Assembly: GCF_026151205.1 (NCBI RefSeq)
Contig: NC_087077.1
Location: 1,178,001-1,242,000, forward strand
DNA from: Bolinopsis microptera
Taxonomy: Eukaryota > Ctenophora > Tentaculata > Lobata > Bolinopsidae
Direction: 5' to 3'
DNA: 64,000 nt
The notes under the pieces were generated by a model. The model saw nothing but the letters and a program-made list of their open reading frames with translations, searched no databases and was not told the origin of the DNA. Shown here piece after piece: positions 32,926-46,100 of the stretch. The first letter of the stretch is position 1; each line of letters opens with the position of its first letter. Made by a program: the position numbers and the translations under genes.

Positions 32926-34230
32926 ATGCTTCAAAATGCAGAGGCTATTAACAATAAGTGCCAACCATCCCCTGCACAATCAATACTCAATGGCCAGATC
33001 TCTGTGGACGAAATATCTACTGCGCTCTCTTCACTCAAAAACGGCAAAAGTTCCTCGGAGGATATGATATGCAATGAAATACTGAAGACCTTGTCCACAA
33101 CAAATACACAACTACTTTGCAAAGTATTTAACCGCTGTTTGGACACTGGAACTTACCCGTGGAACAACAGCATTATAACACCCCTACACAAAAAAGGCGA
33201 CAAAGATAATCCCGACAATTACAGAGCAATTGCTGTGAGTAGTACAATCGGGAAACTATTCTCGACCATTATGCTAAACAGGATAATCAAGTTCAAAAAT
33301 GAATACAACCCGGACCCCATAAATCAACTTGGCTTCGCTAAAGGAGCTCAAACATATGACCACATACTCACACTCAACACCATTACGTCTAAATACAAAA
33401 AGCTCAAGGTTCCCGTCTATGCTGTTTTTGTGGACTTCCGGAAAGCTTTCGACTCTGTTTGCCGTGAAGCTCTTTTCTTAAAGTTAGCTAAACTAGGTAT
33501 CACTGGCAAAACATTTAATGTTCTTAAACATATGTATAAAAATTCCACTGGCCAGATAAAACTATCTGGATTTGTCAGCGAAAAATTTGATATCAATAAA
33601 GGAACTGAACAGGGTCATCCACTTTCCCCTGATCTTTTTAAAATAGACATCAAAGATCTTTCCCCTCGACTAGAATATGATAACTGTCCGAAACTAATGA
33701 ACCAACTTATCAGTCACTTACTATGGGCAGATGATCTGATACTCTTGGCACTGGACCCCAAAACCCTCCAAAAGCAACTCGATGCTTTGAACAATTTCTG
33801 CTTGGAATGGGGCGTCGAAATTAATGCAGATAAAACTAAACTCATGAAATTTAATTCCCGCTTCGATAATTATCAGCCGGTTCCCCTCAAAATTGGTAAT
33901 CACTTGTTAGAAGAAGTCGAGTCATACTGTTATCTAGGAATCGAAATACACAAATCCGGCACATTCACAAATGCCCGAACTGAGCTCAAAAAGAAAGCCA
34001 TGCGTGCACTTTATGGCATGAAAAGCTCAGTAAACAAATCCAAATTATCATTCCGTTCTCTAACAACACTCTTTGACGCTCTTATTAAACCTATCGTTCT
34101 TTACGGAGCGCCTATTTACACACCTAATATGGCTATCATAAAACACATAACAAAACAAGTCGATCTCAATATGGATCCCGACACAATTAAAAATTTCAAA
34201 CTAGTATCCTCAAGAAAATTAGTCTTCTGA
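32926..34230 (+). CDS. LINE ORF2 part 2: reverse transcriptase
   Basis: 434 codons are open with RT blocks SSEDMICNEIL, ITPLHKKGDKDNPDNYRAI, INQLGFAKGAQTYD, AVFVDFRKAFDSV, GTEQGHPLSPDLF and the catalytic LLWADDLILLA. Trp replaces the usual aromatic F/Y before ADD. The thumb follows (ADKTKLMKF; YCYLGIEIHKSG). A frameshift near 34200 moves the frame to SLLNSEKVHLHFLKWSLGVN, so the ORF ends prematurely at 34230. Confidence 0.75.
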   Translation: MLQNAEAINNKCQPSPAQSILNGQISVDEISTALSSLKNGKSSSEDMICNEILKTLSTTNTQLLCKVFNRCLDTGTYPWNNSIITPLHKKGDKDNPDNYRAIAVSSTIGKLFSTIMLNRIIKFKNEYNPDPINQLGFAKGAQTYDHILTLNTITSKYKKLKVPVYAVFVDFRKAFDSVCREALFLKLAKLGITGKTFNVLKHMYKNSTGQIKLSGFVSEKFDINKGTEQGHPLSPDLFKIDIKDLSPRLEYDNCPKLMNQLISHLLWADDLILLALDPKTLQKQLDALNNFCLEWGVEINADKTKLMKFNSRFDNYQPVPLKIGNHLLEEVESYCYLGIEIHKSGTFTNARTELKKKAMRALYGMKSSVNKSKLSFRSLTTLFDALIKPIVLYGAPIYTPNMAIIKHITKQVDLNMDPDTIKNFKLVSSRKLVF

Positions 34231-35234
34231 ACAGCGAAAAAGTTCACCTTCACTTTCTTAAATGGTCACTGGGTGTAAATCGTAAAACCAGCAACGCAGG
34301 CGTCTGGGGTGAGTCAGGCCGCTACCCATTAATCTATGAATGTATTAACCTCACTCTCAAATATAGCCAACGCTTGAAAAATCTCAAAGATAACTCCCTT
34401 GCATCCTTAGCTTTCAAAGAACAGATGAACATGAAATTGGACTGGTACAGGGGTTTGGAGCCTGTCCTCGCGCTAGACCCATGTTTCTCTACCGATCATG
34501 TCACAGCCTACCGCACACTCAAAAACAATCACTCCAAGTCAATTCTAGAAAGAAACCCGAGTATCGCAAAACCACCAAAAGAGGACTTTCTTATTCACAA
34601 CGGTTTCAAGAAACGAATTCCTCCGCAATCAACACAACCCATCGGGAGTAAAATATTCACACCACACGTCATTACTAAAACTTTGAAAAGTAGCTTTAGA
34701 GAATATTGGGGGTCCTGTATCAACACTTCTCGGAAATTAGAATTCTATCGTGACCTCAAATCCAAAATTAACAAAGAGTATTACCTAGACAGTGTCATTA
34801 AATATGCAGACCGTGCTAATATCACAAGACTGCGGATCAGTGCACATCGACTCGAAATTGAACTTGGCCGATATAATCAAACTCCTCGCGATGAGCGAAT
34901 ATGCTCCTGGTGCAATATAGTCTTAGGTTCTGGTATTATTGAGAATTAAGATCACTTCCTTAACCATTGTGATCTTAACGCTGCATCGAGGCGAAAAGTC
35001 CTAGACAAGATCCAATCAATCATATCAAATTCAATCAAACCATCTGCGACATCTTGTTCTGTTTACACTGTCATCCCTGGAGCAAACGTCCTCAAATTCA
35101 TCAGCAACAACAGTGAAATCATTGAATTAATCACGAATGAAAGTCAAGTCCACCTCACGAGAGTCGTTGCTAGATTTGCCACTACGTGTTTTAACAACCG
35201 CAAGAAATTCGTCGACTCTCTGGCCAGTACATGA
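34206..35234 (+). pseudogene. LINE ORF2 part 3: C-terminal Cys/His region
   Basis: The frame continues from the shift near 34200 through LASLAFKEQMNMKLDWYRG to ERICSWCNIVLG, then an in-frame TAA at 34947, then DHFLNHCDL. The C..C...H...C pattern is a LINE C-terminal finger cut by the stop. It ends at TGA 35232-35234. Confidence 0.7.
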
Positions 35235-35495
35235 ACACTGAAAATCACTGTACCAGCGCTTTTGTTTCTTTTCGCGCAACAACGAGTGCAAAGTGGCCTG
35301 GCTCAAGCATTACAGCATTACCAAGGCGACTGTAAACAAAATATTTTTTGTCAAAATCTTCATTTTTCACTTTAGTTTAAGTTATAATAATATAATAAAT
35401 TCAAATCTTATGATATTGTTATTATCTTAACAGTTACTATTGTAGCTTAAGATTTTAAATTTGTATTCCTTGTATTCCTGTATTCCTTGTATTCC

Positions 35496-35815
35496 ACACT
35501 GCATACGTGGCTTGAACTGACCCGAAGGAATTGTGATCAGTGGATCACTTCTAAACACGTGATGTGAACCGACGAATCGTATTCGCAAGATCACTTCGAA
35601 ATAAGTGACGTGAACCGACCCGACAAATCACTTAATGGTCCATAAGAAGGATAGGATGTGACCTGAACTTGGAAATAAGTCAGGATATTTTGTCGCAGTA
35701 GAGTACGCTACCTGGATCGTAGTGCGACACCTACCCTAGTGCGACAGAGGGTGTTTTTGTCGGACTTCGCACTAGAGTACGTGTCGCACTAGAGTACGTG
35801 TCGGACTACAGTACT
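35496..35815. other. Short direct repeats, no gene
   Basis: GCACTAGAGTACGTGTC occurs twice at ~35767-35805 after related CTAGTGCGACA pieces. CACTTC...GTGATGTGAACCGAC-like units occur at ~35535-35625. Function unknown. Confidence 0.5.
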
Positions 35816-35905
35816 ATTACCTGATTTTCCAAGTTTTTTCGAGATTTTGACTTCCAGTACACCAATTTAGTTTAATACCATCATCAATTAAAGAAATTGG
35901 TTTTT
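35816..35905. repeat. 366-bp satellite fragment
   Basis: TTTTTTCGAGATTTTGACTT and following bases of one half-unit, diverged; the outermost trace of the satellite in the window. Confidence 0.75.
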
Positions 35906-37580
35906 CCACACCAACTTCAAATTCCAAAAACCCCCCTTTCCCCAAAAAAAATTTAAAATCCAAATAACTTAATAATAACTCGATAGCGGCTGTTCTCATA
36001 ATTACACATTACAATAAGAATCGCCTGGCCCGTCAAAACGACCCCTCAGGGTGTCCACGGTTGCGACTAGTGTTCATCACGTATTTCTGGAAATCTAATT
36101 CCAAAAATACACACCTGATATTAGTATAGGTATAGCATTCCCTGAAAAGCTCGCTATCTTGTATTATCATATATTTATCTGTTTGCGTAGTTGCGATAAC
36201 TACTGCTTGAAATACGTTTGCGACCAATAACAATTCCGAAAGGCCCCACGTACAGCTCTTTTTGTCATTGGAGAGTGATGGCAGCACAATTTTGATTTCA
36301 TACCACTATCAGTCATCGCAGTGAAGTTTTCAAATTTGTTCGTTACCTAATCTTCTCTGCTGCTTATTCAAAATAGGTGCTTACGTTTAAATCTCTATTT
36401 TGCTTTTCGTTATCTCTATTTGCTTCGTTGTGTCTCTTTAGGCCTTTATGCAGTTTTGTGTCATGCGAGGGAATCAACCGATTAGTACCCCATCACCCCC
36501 AATGCGATGCGAACTCGATCAATCGCATTTTATGCACGAACTGCCAAACACGGGCTAAGCTAATCGACTAAAAGTTAAGGGCAATAAAGAAAGTCCGGTA
36601 TATCGAGGTACCTGTATAGAGAGGACACGGTATTGAGAGGTCACGACATAATAAACAAATTAATTGATTCATTTTACCACACGTCACTTATGGAAAGAAA
36701 GTATAAAAAGGGGGGGGATTAAAAAACAAAGTACTGTACAAACTTCAAAAATCAGATTGGAAGGCACTTTACAATAAAAAACCTTATCTATAATACCATA
36801 ATTAGACGCATTTGGTCTTACGAGCGTGGTGAAGCTAACATATCTAACAGCAAATGAATTCAGGAAATGAGCATCATATATGCAGCCTATTATCCGTTTA
36901 AGGATTTGCCAGCTGCGTAAGGTTTGTCGTGCTACTTTGTTCGTCCCAGTCAAAGGAAGATGATATAGTTATAATGCCCTACATTTTCGAACTAGCACCA
37001 TGACTAAGTGACATTTTAGTTTTGATAAGTCCCCCTTCCGCAACTCGTACCTACGTTGCATGTGGATAAAGCGTATCTACACCTCCTCCACCCTACAGTA
37101 GTACAGTACACAGCTCTGCGAACTGATCTTTATAAGACAGCTAAAGGTATTACACTTATTAGAAATGAAGCTGGCGTCTGGATAGCACGAATAAGTTTTT
37201 GTCACACCTTGCTGGCCAATGGTTTAGTCTCTGTCTGACCTGTCTCTGTCTTCAAGAACAGGTACCTGTATCTGAATGTGAACATATAGGAACAGACCAG
37301 ACATCACAGGGAGTCACTTACCACGCGGAACAGTTGTGGTTTGGTAGACCCTCTAGCACTTATTCTACTAGTTCTGGTCGGGTCTTTGGTGGGGAGCTTA
37401 TACCATAGAATATGATTGCCGAGGTGTTGAGTGCTGCTACAATAAAGTAATAGCTGATGATGTGCTTGTGTTTGACCTGATGACCTTTTCAGAACAAGAT
37501 TATTACAATGGGAGGACATTCTGAAAAGTCGAGGAGTGGATCTGTGAAGATATGAACAGGTTTAAAACAAACCAGGGGAG
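35906..37580. other. No gene recognised
   Basis: Scattered short frames without family resemblance or splice-consistent exons. GTACAGTACACAGC-like words appear at ~37100 but no array. Confidence 0.35.
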
Positions 37581-37585
37581 ACACA

Positions 37586-37988
37586 AGCGAGTCTGGCTGA
37601 TGCTTTGGACGGCTTGAATGAAACAGAGACAGAGCTGAATGAAACAGAGCAGAGCTGCGATGGTAAAGAAAACAGCACGAAACACTCACCTGTCATTTGA
37701 AAACTGTAACTGCACAGTGAATGAACAGAGGATAAACTTGAGACTGAAACTGTCGCTTTAATGCATCACAAGCAGAACTGGACACATCAGAGTTCATCTG
37801 AAACTGACAACTGCTGAGCGGAACTCAACAGAAGACAACTACATACAGTCAGAGGCAATTTAATAGAAGCGAGGATCTCCTGGAACCTGCTCTTCACAAT
37901 TGAACAAGACTGAAGACAAATTGGATACAACCTCTGCTCGATTGAACTCTACCAAGAGCAAACTGGAACGATCAAAGAGAGAGCTAAA
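37586..37988 (+). pseudogene. Coiled-coil coding remnant with LNETE/LNKTE repeats
   Basis: The plus strand reads LNETETELNETEQSCDG near 37615. After several stops it reads LNKTEDKLDTTSARLNSTKS and LERSKRELK up to 37988, where a GTACGC donor-like site follows. The heptad-like LNxTE repeat suggests a fibrous or coiled-coil protein, but the frame is broken between the parts. No family was recognised. Confidence 0.35.
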
Positions 37989-38159
37989 AGTACGCAGTCC
38001 ACTAACGGTGCCCGGAAGTATTAAGAACTCACTCGGTGGGATGTGTTATATACATCGCCAGTACTACAACAAGATATTCACAAGGATCTCTTTGTACAGC
38101 TCACAACAAGCTGGGAAATATTGCGGTGAGACAATCACAATTTATAAATTTTATTAGAT

Positions 38160-39530
38160 GACAAAGTTTTTTAAGATGAGAAATTTCATTAGATTATAAC
38201 AGTATTAAATTATCATTGCAATGTAATGACTTTTTTATCTTAATACGGTTAAAAGATTTGCCAATTCATTTCACCAAGTCAGACCATGATAGGTCCATGA
38301 ATATTACTATTTTCACAATTTCAGGTAATTTGTTGGTGCGAATATAACGAGGGGATAGACAACCACTTTCAACTACCACGAAGAGCGTTTGTGACGCCTT
38401 TGATGAACTATCCGCTGCCATGCTCCGTAAGTCAGAGCGAGATTCGAATAAGTTTTAGGATTTAAAGCCGAATGACTTAATTCTGTTTCGAAACTCAGCC
38501 GTGTTGTATTATTTTGCAGAACTGGTGGGGGGGGGGTTTTTACGGAGTTGAACTGACGAAACGGTAATCATTGATCACCTCCCGACAGCATCTTGAGGAG
38601 AGTCCGCTATGTGACAACACCACTAAGAAGTTAACTCCCAAGAAATCGCTCACAAGTGCGCATTGTACATCTGGACTGCATTATATTAAAGTCACTATTG
38701 TGACGGTACATTAGAACTAGACAGAAACAAAGTGTAAGGGCCTGACGGACCCTACTTTCAGTTCCTTGTTTAACACTGCAGTACAGCAAGGACATTCGCC
38801 GGGTTCTCTCAAGGATGGGCACAATAGCTCACTCCACACAAATGCTCTGTCAAATGTCAAATGTTGCCATATACCAAGGATCTACATGAATATTCCTAGT
38901 AAGTTTAGAAGGCGATCTGTGAACCTCATTCCCCACTATAGAAACCAGAATTTTCTATACTATCTCAACAACTACACCCAGCATAGATTCAGATAGTTCA
39001 CGCTATTTTATTGTAGACTCAGTTTTTTTCTATTAATACTCTGGACCATTATTTTATTAATTGTTTGCAACTCAATTCTTGATTACACCAGTATATCTCA
39101 AAGTACTTACGCCTTACGTTGTCAAGTTTTTTTAACGCTTCTTTTTAAAATTTGTATTATTCTTGAATAAGTCTGCCTGGGCTACTGCATACGTGTCATG
39201 AAGACAGTAACAGTTTAAAATTTTTAAAATTTATGCAACAGATACGCACTGAAACAGTGAAGCTTAAAGTAGATGGACAAGATTAAAAACAAGGATTGGT
39301 GTCAAACTTTTACATATTTGAGTAACTACAATTTACCAGTAACTGTCATTACCAAATTCAAATTTGGGAAATAAATAGTTATGCTTTTCACGGCATGTTT
39401 GAAATCATTCAAAAAATTTCATAAAAGAATTACAGTCCAAATAAACCTGGAAATATAGCTGTAACAAAATTGAATTGTCCAAGCTTAGCATGTTAAATCC
39501 AACTGCAATCCATTCTACATTCCAAACCTG
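38160..39530. other. No gene recognised
   Basis: AT-rich. The words CTGCATACGTG near 39190 and CTGCATACGTGGC near 35500 are shared with the LINE tail region, hinting at a decayed LINE 3' end at ~39000-39200. Confidence 0.35.
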
Positions 39531-39532
39531 CT

Positions 39533-40110
39533 TCAACAAATCCTTTCCGAGTGATAGCCTGTTTGCCGCATGTAAGTGCTGAATGATTCCGATTTTGCAG
39601 TATACACGGCAAGATTTCCTGTAATTCCAGTGAGACCCGGATCCCTCAATTGAAGTTTGATGTTGGTATCTTTACAAACCCGCACCAGCCTTATATCCAC
39701 CTCCTTGTAAACCCCAGTGGTTCCGCTGTTTCGGCCCAGACAGTAGTTGTTCGACCAGTTGTTCCCTGCAAACTTTAGCACATTTGTCGACCATTCTCCT
39801 CCTCTCCAATAAGCACGGTCACGCTTGCTCCATTGTGAGATCCCCTCAGGGCTTTCACTTCGTCCTTCTAGTCGGATATCTTACGGCCATTGCTGCATCG
39901 ACACCTCATTCTTTTCCACTTTCAGCCTTTAACCCCTGTATATCAATCCTGCTGCACTTAAGACAGCATCATGTCCCTTATCATCTGGGTCGCTAAACGA
40001 CACTTCTGTGAGGGCTATTGGTTCTTGCATGGACGCCATCCGCAAATCCTTTAGGTCGCCGACGTTGTCGTCCCGCTTCCGAGCCAAGAGTTCGTCTAGT
40101 TTTCACTGTT
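39533..40110 (-). pseudogene. Coding-like remnant, possible ORF1 or host pseudogene
   Basis: The minus strand reads LARKRDDNVGDLKDLRMASM, then FSDPDDKGHDAVLSAAGLIY, a stop, and in other frames NWSNNYCLGRNSGTTGVYKE with TNIKLQLRDPGLTGITGNL. Composition and continuity look coding, but stops and shifts break it. I do not recognise the family. Confidence 0.35.
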
Positions 40111-40139
40111 CGCATCGATTACCACCACTATGGTGAACA

Positions 40140-43100
40140 GTTGTGCGAATTATGAGTTTCATTGCTGAATATTTAATTTTTTTGGTTGGTGAAAATGATG
40201 AATGATCGACCGAGAATAGCGGTGAAATTGCTGAATATGTGAAAAATAGAAAAATATACTGACGTCGCTAGAAAAAGGTCAACGTTCCTAGATAATGAAA
40301 ATGAGTCGTGAGCGGCTAAAAGTATGCCAATAGCTGTTTGCGCCCGACCCAATGTACATTTAGGATTTGATAATTCGAAAAAAATTGGATCGATCCGCAG
40401 TTAAGGTATAATAAGTTGGAGTCCAGGGGTATTAAACTACACTGTATACAAAATTAGGGTCAAACTGGACAGTTAGGGGAGCAGACTCAGTCAGCATTCT
40501 GCGACAACGTTGTACCTGCTAATCTAACGAGTCTTACAACTGAAAGAATAATATTAATTACAAATTATTTTCAACTTGCTGACCTGGGTTATAAAAGGCA
40601 GAGCATTTAACTTGTGACGAATAGCATGTGTACCCTGGTGATTGGACAATTACTGAAGAAGGTGGCATTCACTATGCTCCCAACAAAGATTTTCTTACAG
40701 CCTCCAGGGTTTTTTTTATAATAAGCGATTGAATTGATTTTGATTTGTCATTTGAAGTCGCTTAAATCCTTCTGAAAAGATTTCTAACCCAATCGAAATT
40801 TTGGTAAATCAATATCTAACAACCACATGTAATAAACATGACGTTCACTAAAATTTTCACTGGGCATTGGCAACTTAATAAAGAGTCGTTCAGGAGATTC
40901 TCAACAGAATTGGGCTTCAGTGAACAGCGTACAATGTACATATCCACCTAATGTCCACCTTTGTTGAAGTTCGTTTAAGCTTAACATGCCATCACATTGT
41001 TTGAACACCCCACACCACGAGTAGAGCGCGATGGGTGGTGTAATCTGTGTATCTTGGAAATTACTGTAGATCCACTTAACGACTAAATTTGACAACGTTA
41101 TTGTAATAATCATTTATGAAGTAATTGTAAATTCAAATAAAATATGTAAAATTCCACCAATATTAGTTCTAGAATACACATTATTTTAGTAAGTTTCTGA
41201 GAACTATGTCGCTCACTTGCGTCTCTGATTCTGGAACCGTACATAACTGTCTTTTCTGGAAGTCCAGTTTACTGCTGACTATTTTTTCTGTTCTCTAAGG
41301 TCAGTACGTGTATCCCCAAACCAAATCCTTCAGGATAGAGAATTGAGTCTCTGAATTCCCTTCTTCAGTCGTCGTTTTCCGATTTGTTGACGTCGGTGTG
41401 AGTTGGCGATTATTTGAGAATAAGGACTGGCTCTGTTGAATTAATTTAGATTAGGAGATAACTTCAGATTAGAGAAATCTTATCGTAGGTTTGAAGATAA
41501 AATTGCCGAGGAGAAGTTTCATTAGATTGAATAGGACCGCACGATCAGTAGAGAAGACAGGGAGAGTCTGATGCTTTTCTTGAAAGTGGTGAGGTTTCTA
41601 GAGAAACACATCTGTGGAGTCTAACAAGTGACATGGTTGTTGAGGAGGGGAGATGGAGACGTATGGGACACCTGGTCTGACATTTTATTCTTGGTGGAGA
41701 GGTAGACTTCACATCAAGGTCTGAATAGTAAAGGCCGGAGAGAAATGATTTTGGTATAAGTTTCCAGAGGTAGTGATATCTTGGATAACCTGTTTGAAGG
41801 TATATCCGGGGTTTGGGTTGTATCAATCCTAGAGTGATACTGCTAGGAACAGTGGTGCCACAAGGAGGATTGCAAGGTTTCAATTAATCATGGTAGAAGT
41901 GGTGAAATATTTGATACAACAAGCAAGAGATAGGAACAGAACACTGACTAGTGAAATCAGAGTAATTTATACAATATGTTAACTAGGAGGGTGTGTGCAC
42001 CTACAAGCCGGTCTAATGACGCAGTCAAGCTAATAATTGCATGTCCGGTGACCTTGATTAGGCGCTCCCAGTCGATATCTCATGCTTGGTTCACGCAAAC
42101 AAGGTGGGTTGGTGGCCGGTCACTGACCCAACCACACCTGTTAGCCGCCCAATCAGGCTCATGAATATCCTCTGAGTGGGCTTCTAGCGTGGGAACTCAA
42201 GTAAGCACACTTGTGCCTTACAACGACTGAAACAAGATCATGCTAATTGGACTAGATGTGGAGGAACCATAATTTTTTAGTCCCTGTTATAGGAAATAGT
42301 CCTAGTATCTGATCTCAGGATAGTACTGTAACGAAGGTTTATTAATCAAAAATCAAAGTAAAGATTGTACAATTATTGGGCAATGGGCAAAATGTTTACC
42401 TTTTTTTGCACACGTAAGTGCATGATCCTAAATTTTCCCACCGCAGGTCAGATCCTTGGCATGAAAACCGTCAAAACTCAGCACGAAGTGATAATCTTTC
42501 TCATCTGCATTGAAACATGGCGACGACACCTCAAGTGATTACCCATTTGCCAAAACTCGTCAAGCGTGGAAGTGATTTTATGTAAATATTACGACTAAAC
42601 ATTCCTCTAAAAATCTTTAAAGAGGGGCACACTGTCTCACTGTAAATGTACATCTCTATAATTGCGTACTGTCACGTTTTAAACCATATCTCCTTGCCAA
42701 CAGCAGACTCTATCGCCCAGTACCATTCTGATCCTTAAATCAAGTCTACCTGATATACTTGAAGTACAACAGATGAAACATACAATGTGTCCTACAGTCA
42801 CCTGTTTGGACTCGAGCAAATACTGACCAGCTCATGAACTTGCCAACAAGTTCGACCGTCCGATTTGTTGTTATGCAGACCGTTTGGGATAAACCACTGG
42901 ACTAGTTTAATTTAAATTGTGATCCTTTTTTAATTATTTAATACTAATTTTTGGCGACCAATCCCTGATACTAACAGCACGATTGCACTTTATTTTTTGG
43001 CTTCATTAACAATCACATCGCAGTTTTATTTTATTCCAATATGATACAAAAAAATGTATGCACATCTTAAATATTCATGCTTTTAAATAAAAATATAACA

Positions 43101-46100
43101 CTACCATACTATATACCAGACCACGGGTACAAGATCAGTGGAGACTCTGAAAACCGTTTACACGAGTGTTCCCATACAGATGATAAGCTCAGAGATTCTG
43201 AATCGAGAACCAAAGCGTCTCCTCCTACGATGCAGACCATGACTTTACGAAAGTCAGATAAGAATCTCTTCAAGTTTTATTTTTTTTCTCATAAACATAA
43301 ATTAAATAAAATTAGAACCCCCAAAATTACATCCTGTTTAAAATAAATTACACTTGTTCGATTCAAATTAGAAGTAACACCGAATAGCATTTACGTGGCA
43401 TGGCAAAATCATATTATGAATAATCGTATTATAAGATTGATAACAAAAAAAATACCCAGGAGCAATAGAGAAGCTGTGAGCGGGCGTAGAACTAGAGAAG
43501 AGTGAGGAAGAAGAATACCATGATCGAAGAACTCAGGAAGATTGAAATCCGTAGAAAAGAGAGAGAAAAAAACAACAGGTACCTTTTGCTGCTACAATAT
43601 AGTAAGACCCTTGTCAAGACTTCTCAAACTGAAGAATAAATTGAAATTCAAACTAGAACTTAGTTCGACCTATATGAATTTAAAAAGGCGCAGTTTATAT
43701 CTCCAACTCCCCAATTGCGCGCATTGTAGTAACTTCTTTCAAACTCGCGAATCGAGATTAAATCTTTTGCAGTGTATATATTAAGAAATCAATATAATTT
43801 GCACTATATAAATCACTTCGAATACTTTTTGAAATAAATAACAGCTCAAAAACACTAGTGTCCTTATTTCACCGTAAACAGCACATAGCGGTGTGTAGCT
43901 TTTCGAGGTGCCCGAAAGTACCCTTAAACGTGTTCCGTTTAATTTTGGTCGACCCATGTCAACTAATAGTTCAGATAAGCAAATGGATGTGCTTTCGGTG
44001 AGAAAACGCGCGCCATTTAAAATGTCAATTGTTGTTATCATCACTAATTTACAGGACAACCGCGGTTGATAAACAGCTGCCTTGATCAACTGACCGAGAC
44101 TGGACCATCACACAGAGAAAAAGCCCGCAACCAGAGCAGGAAGAAGAGACACGGTCGTGGAGGATTCAAGATAATCCTCGTGAACGCTGGAGTTAGTTTG
44201 CGAAGTGCTAAAACAAACAAGCTCTCCAAGTACGTATTAAATTTCGCATCGTATAAATTAAACTTGGTCCCATAATTTTAATATGTTGTGGTGTTCAGTG
44301 TACGGGTTCCTTTTGCAATCACCACGATCTTAGAGTCCCTTTGGCTAAATAGAACTGAGAAATGTATGAACCTCGACACTGAAATCTGATTCACTATAAT
44401 ATCTGTCTGTAAACTGTTTTTTTCTAGTCATGTTGATATAACTTGAACAAAACCAGGCGGTTCTAAGAAGTCAAAGTTGGTAGAGCAAATTCTTGACTCA
44501 CATAAGAAGTGAGGTGTTAACACCTATTCCAACAGCGAGATCAACTGGGGCCCAACCTCAAACGAACTATCCAAGGCGAACATATCCTGTTTCTCTTCTG
44601 GAGCGCTCAAGATAGCACAGGAAACCCCTACAGATTTGAATTATTCAAGCTCTAAAACATTTGGGTTTGTAATATCTTACCATTTTACTTGTATTAATAG
44701 TTGCCTAAACCTCGTAGTTAATCATACATACCTGCTTTTTCATATTTCCTTGTGTATAGTTGGACCACGAGATCCACTAACCAACGTTTAAACATGCTTA
44801 CAGCAAATTGGATCTTGAAATAGAAAATATTGGGCCTATGCGAGCCTAGTCACGATCTGCGCTTGTACCAAATCCAGTAATCACTCTGCCTCCTGCGCAC
44901 TACCTATTCAGAAGGAACGCCTTCGTTGGAGCAATCAACACCAGCTCACACGGAAGATACAGAAAACGAGGACGTATCTAAATTTGCTGACACAGGATAT
45001 CATGGACTGAGACTTGACGAGCACTTGTAACGCGGGTTTAACATCTTCCCGTGCTCTAGAAGAGACGCGCCGCCAGCGAATCTAGAGAAAGTCACTGCCT
45101 CTTAAAAAAAACATAGGAAGAACAGATAAAGGGATATTCTATCAAACTGTGCTCTGGAACTGCAGCAATGAGCGAGAAAATACTGAATTCGCGAGTATTG
45201 AGATTAGTTTTCTAGACATCGATAACATGGCTTACTGCTAATCAATTTGATAAAATCGGAAGGAGAACAGTGTAAAGTCTAAAAACGTGTACAAAGATTA
45301 GAATTGTTGATGGACTTTCGCAATCATCGCGACAGCCTGAGTAATACCATGCATCACTATCCTTATCTTATTGTCTCTTACTAATCTGCCACATCTACTC
45401 TCTACATAGTAAGAAGATAGCTTTACGAACGATGTTAGACTGGATTTTCTTAGACAGAAACACTCAACACTGAATCATATATTATATATTAAAGTTAATT
45501 CCCAACCTAATTTGATTATGTATCATTGCATCGATGATTAGATATTTTATATCAGCCGGAATCTTTATTTAGTTCCTCTTAAGTTAGAATTAAGCCTTTA
45601 TTTTTACCTTAAATGATAGTTATTCCCCTATCAATAAATAAATAACGAAGACTACAAAACAACAATGGTTGAAATATATGATAAGATTTTATCGTAAAAT
45701 AAATTATATTTTTTAAGCAACTTATAACAAAAAGCAAAATTTTTATCATTGCAATTACATCCATGCGCAACTATCATACTCCACAATCCTCATGATATAG
45801 TGGATTCTGAAGTGCGGAGGGAGCTGCAAGCATATAATATTTCTGAACACCATACAAGCTTGAATTATAGCGAGCGTGTGTTTACATTGGTCAATAGAGA
45901 AAGCTGATTGGTTAATTCTGGTGGCGGGGGGCATATTGCCACCGTTCAAAATAAAATAAGTCCCACTTCTGTCACACTACAGAATCCACATCTGTCTTGT
46001 ATATTCAACATCTAGTCTGATCGAGTGATCGGGCAACAATCCATAAAAGATTTTATTTTGAAATTATTTGCTTACAACTACATCTGAAAGTTTATAAATC

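Larger units (their letters stand above)
30820..35495 (+). mobile_element. Decayed non-LTR retrotransposon with esterase-like ORF1
   Basis: Order: broken ORF1 with SGNH-like motifs, endonuclease, reverse transcriptase, Cys/His C-terminus, AT-rich 3' UTR, and a tail of TTGTATTCC repeats (~35462-35492). Several frameshifts and stops interrupt it. The 5' border is the inverted satellite at ~30820; the exact start is uncertain. Confidence 0.8.

Noticed and set aside
37503..37689. Hydrophobic minus-strand ORF resembling a signal or membrane protein
   Set aside because: It is the reverse of the LNETE coding-like stretch, and overlapping frames there are shadows of it.
41545..41883. 112-codon minus-strand ORF
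   Set aside because: No motif, no splice partners, and a biased composition; insufficient support.
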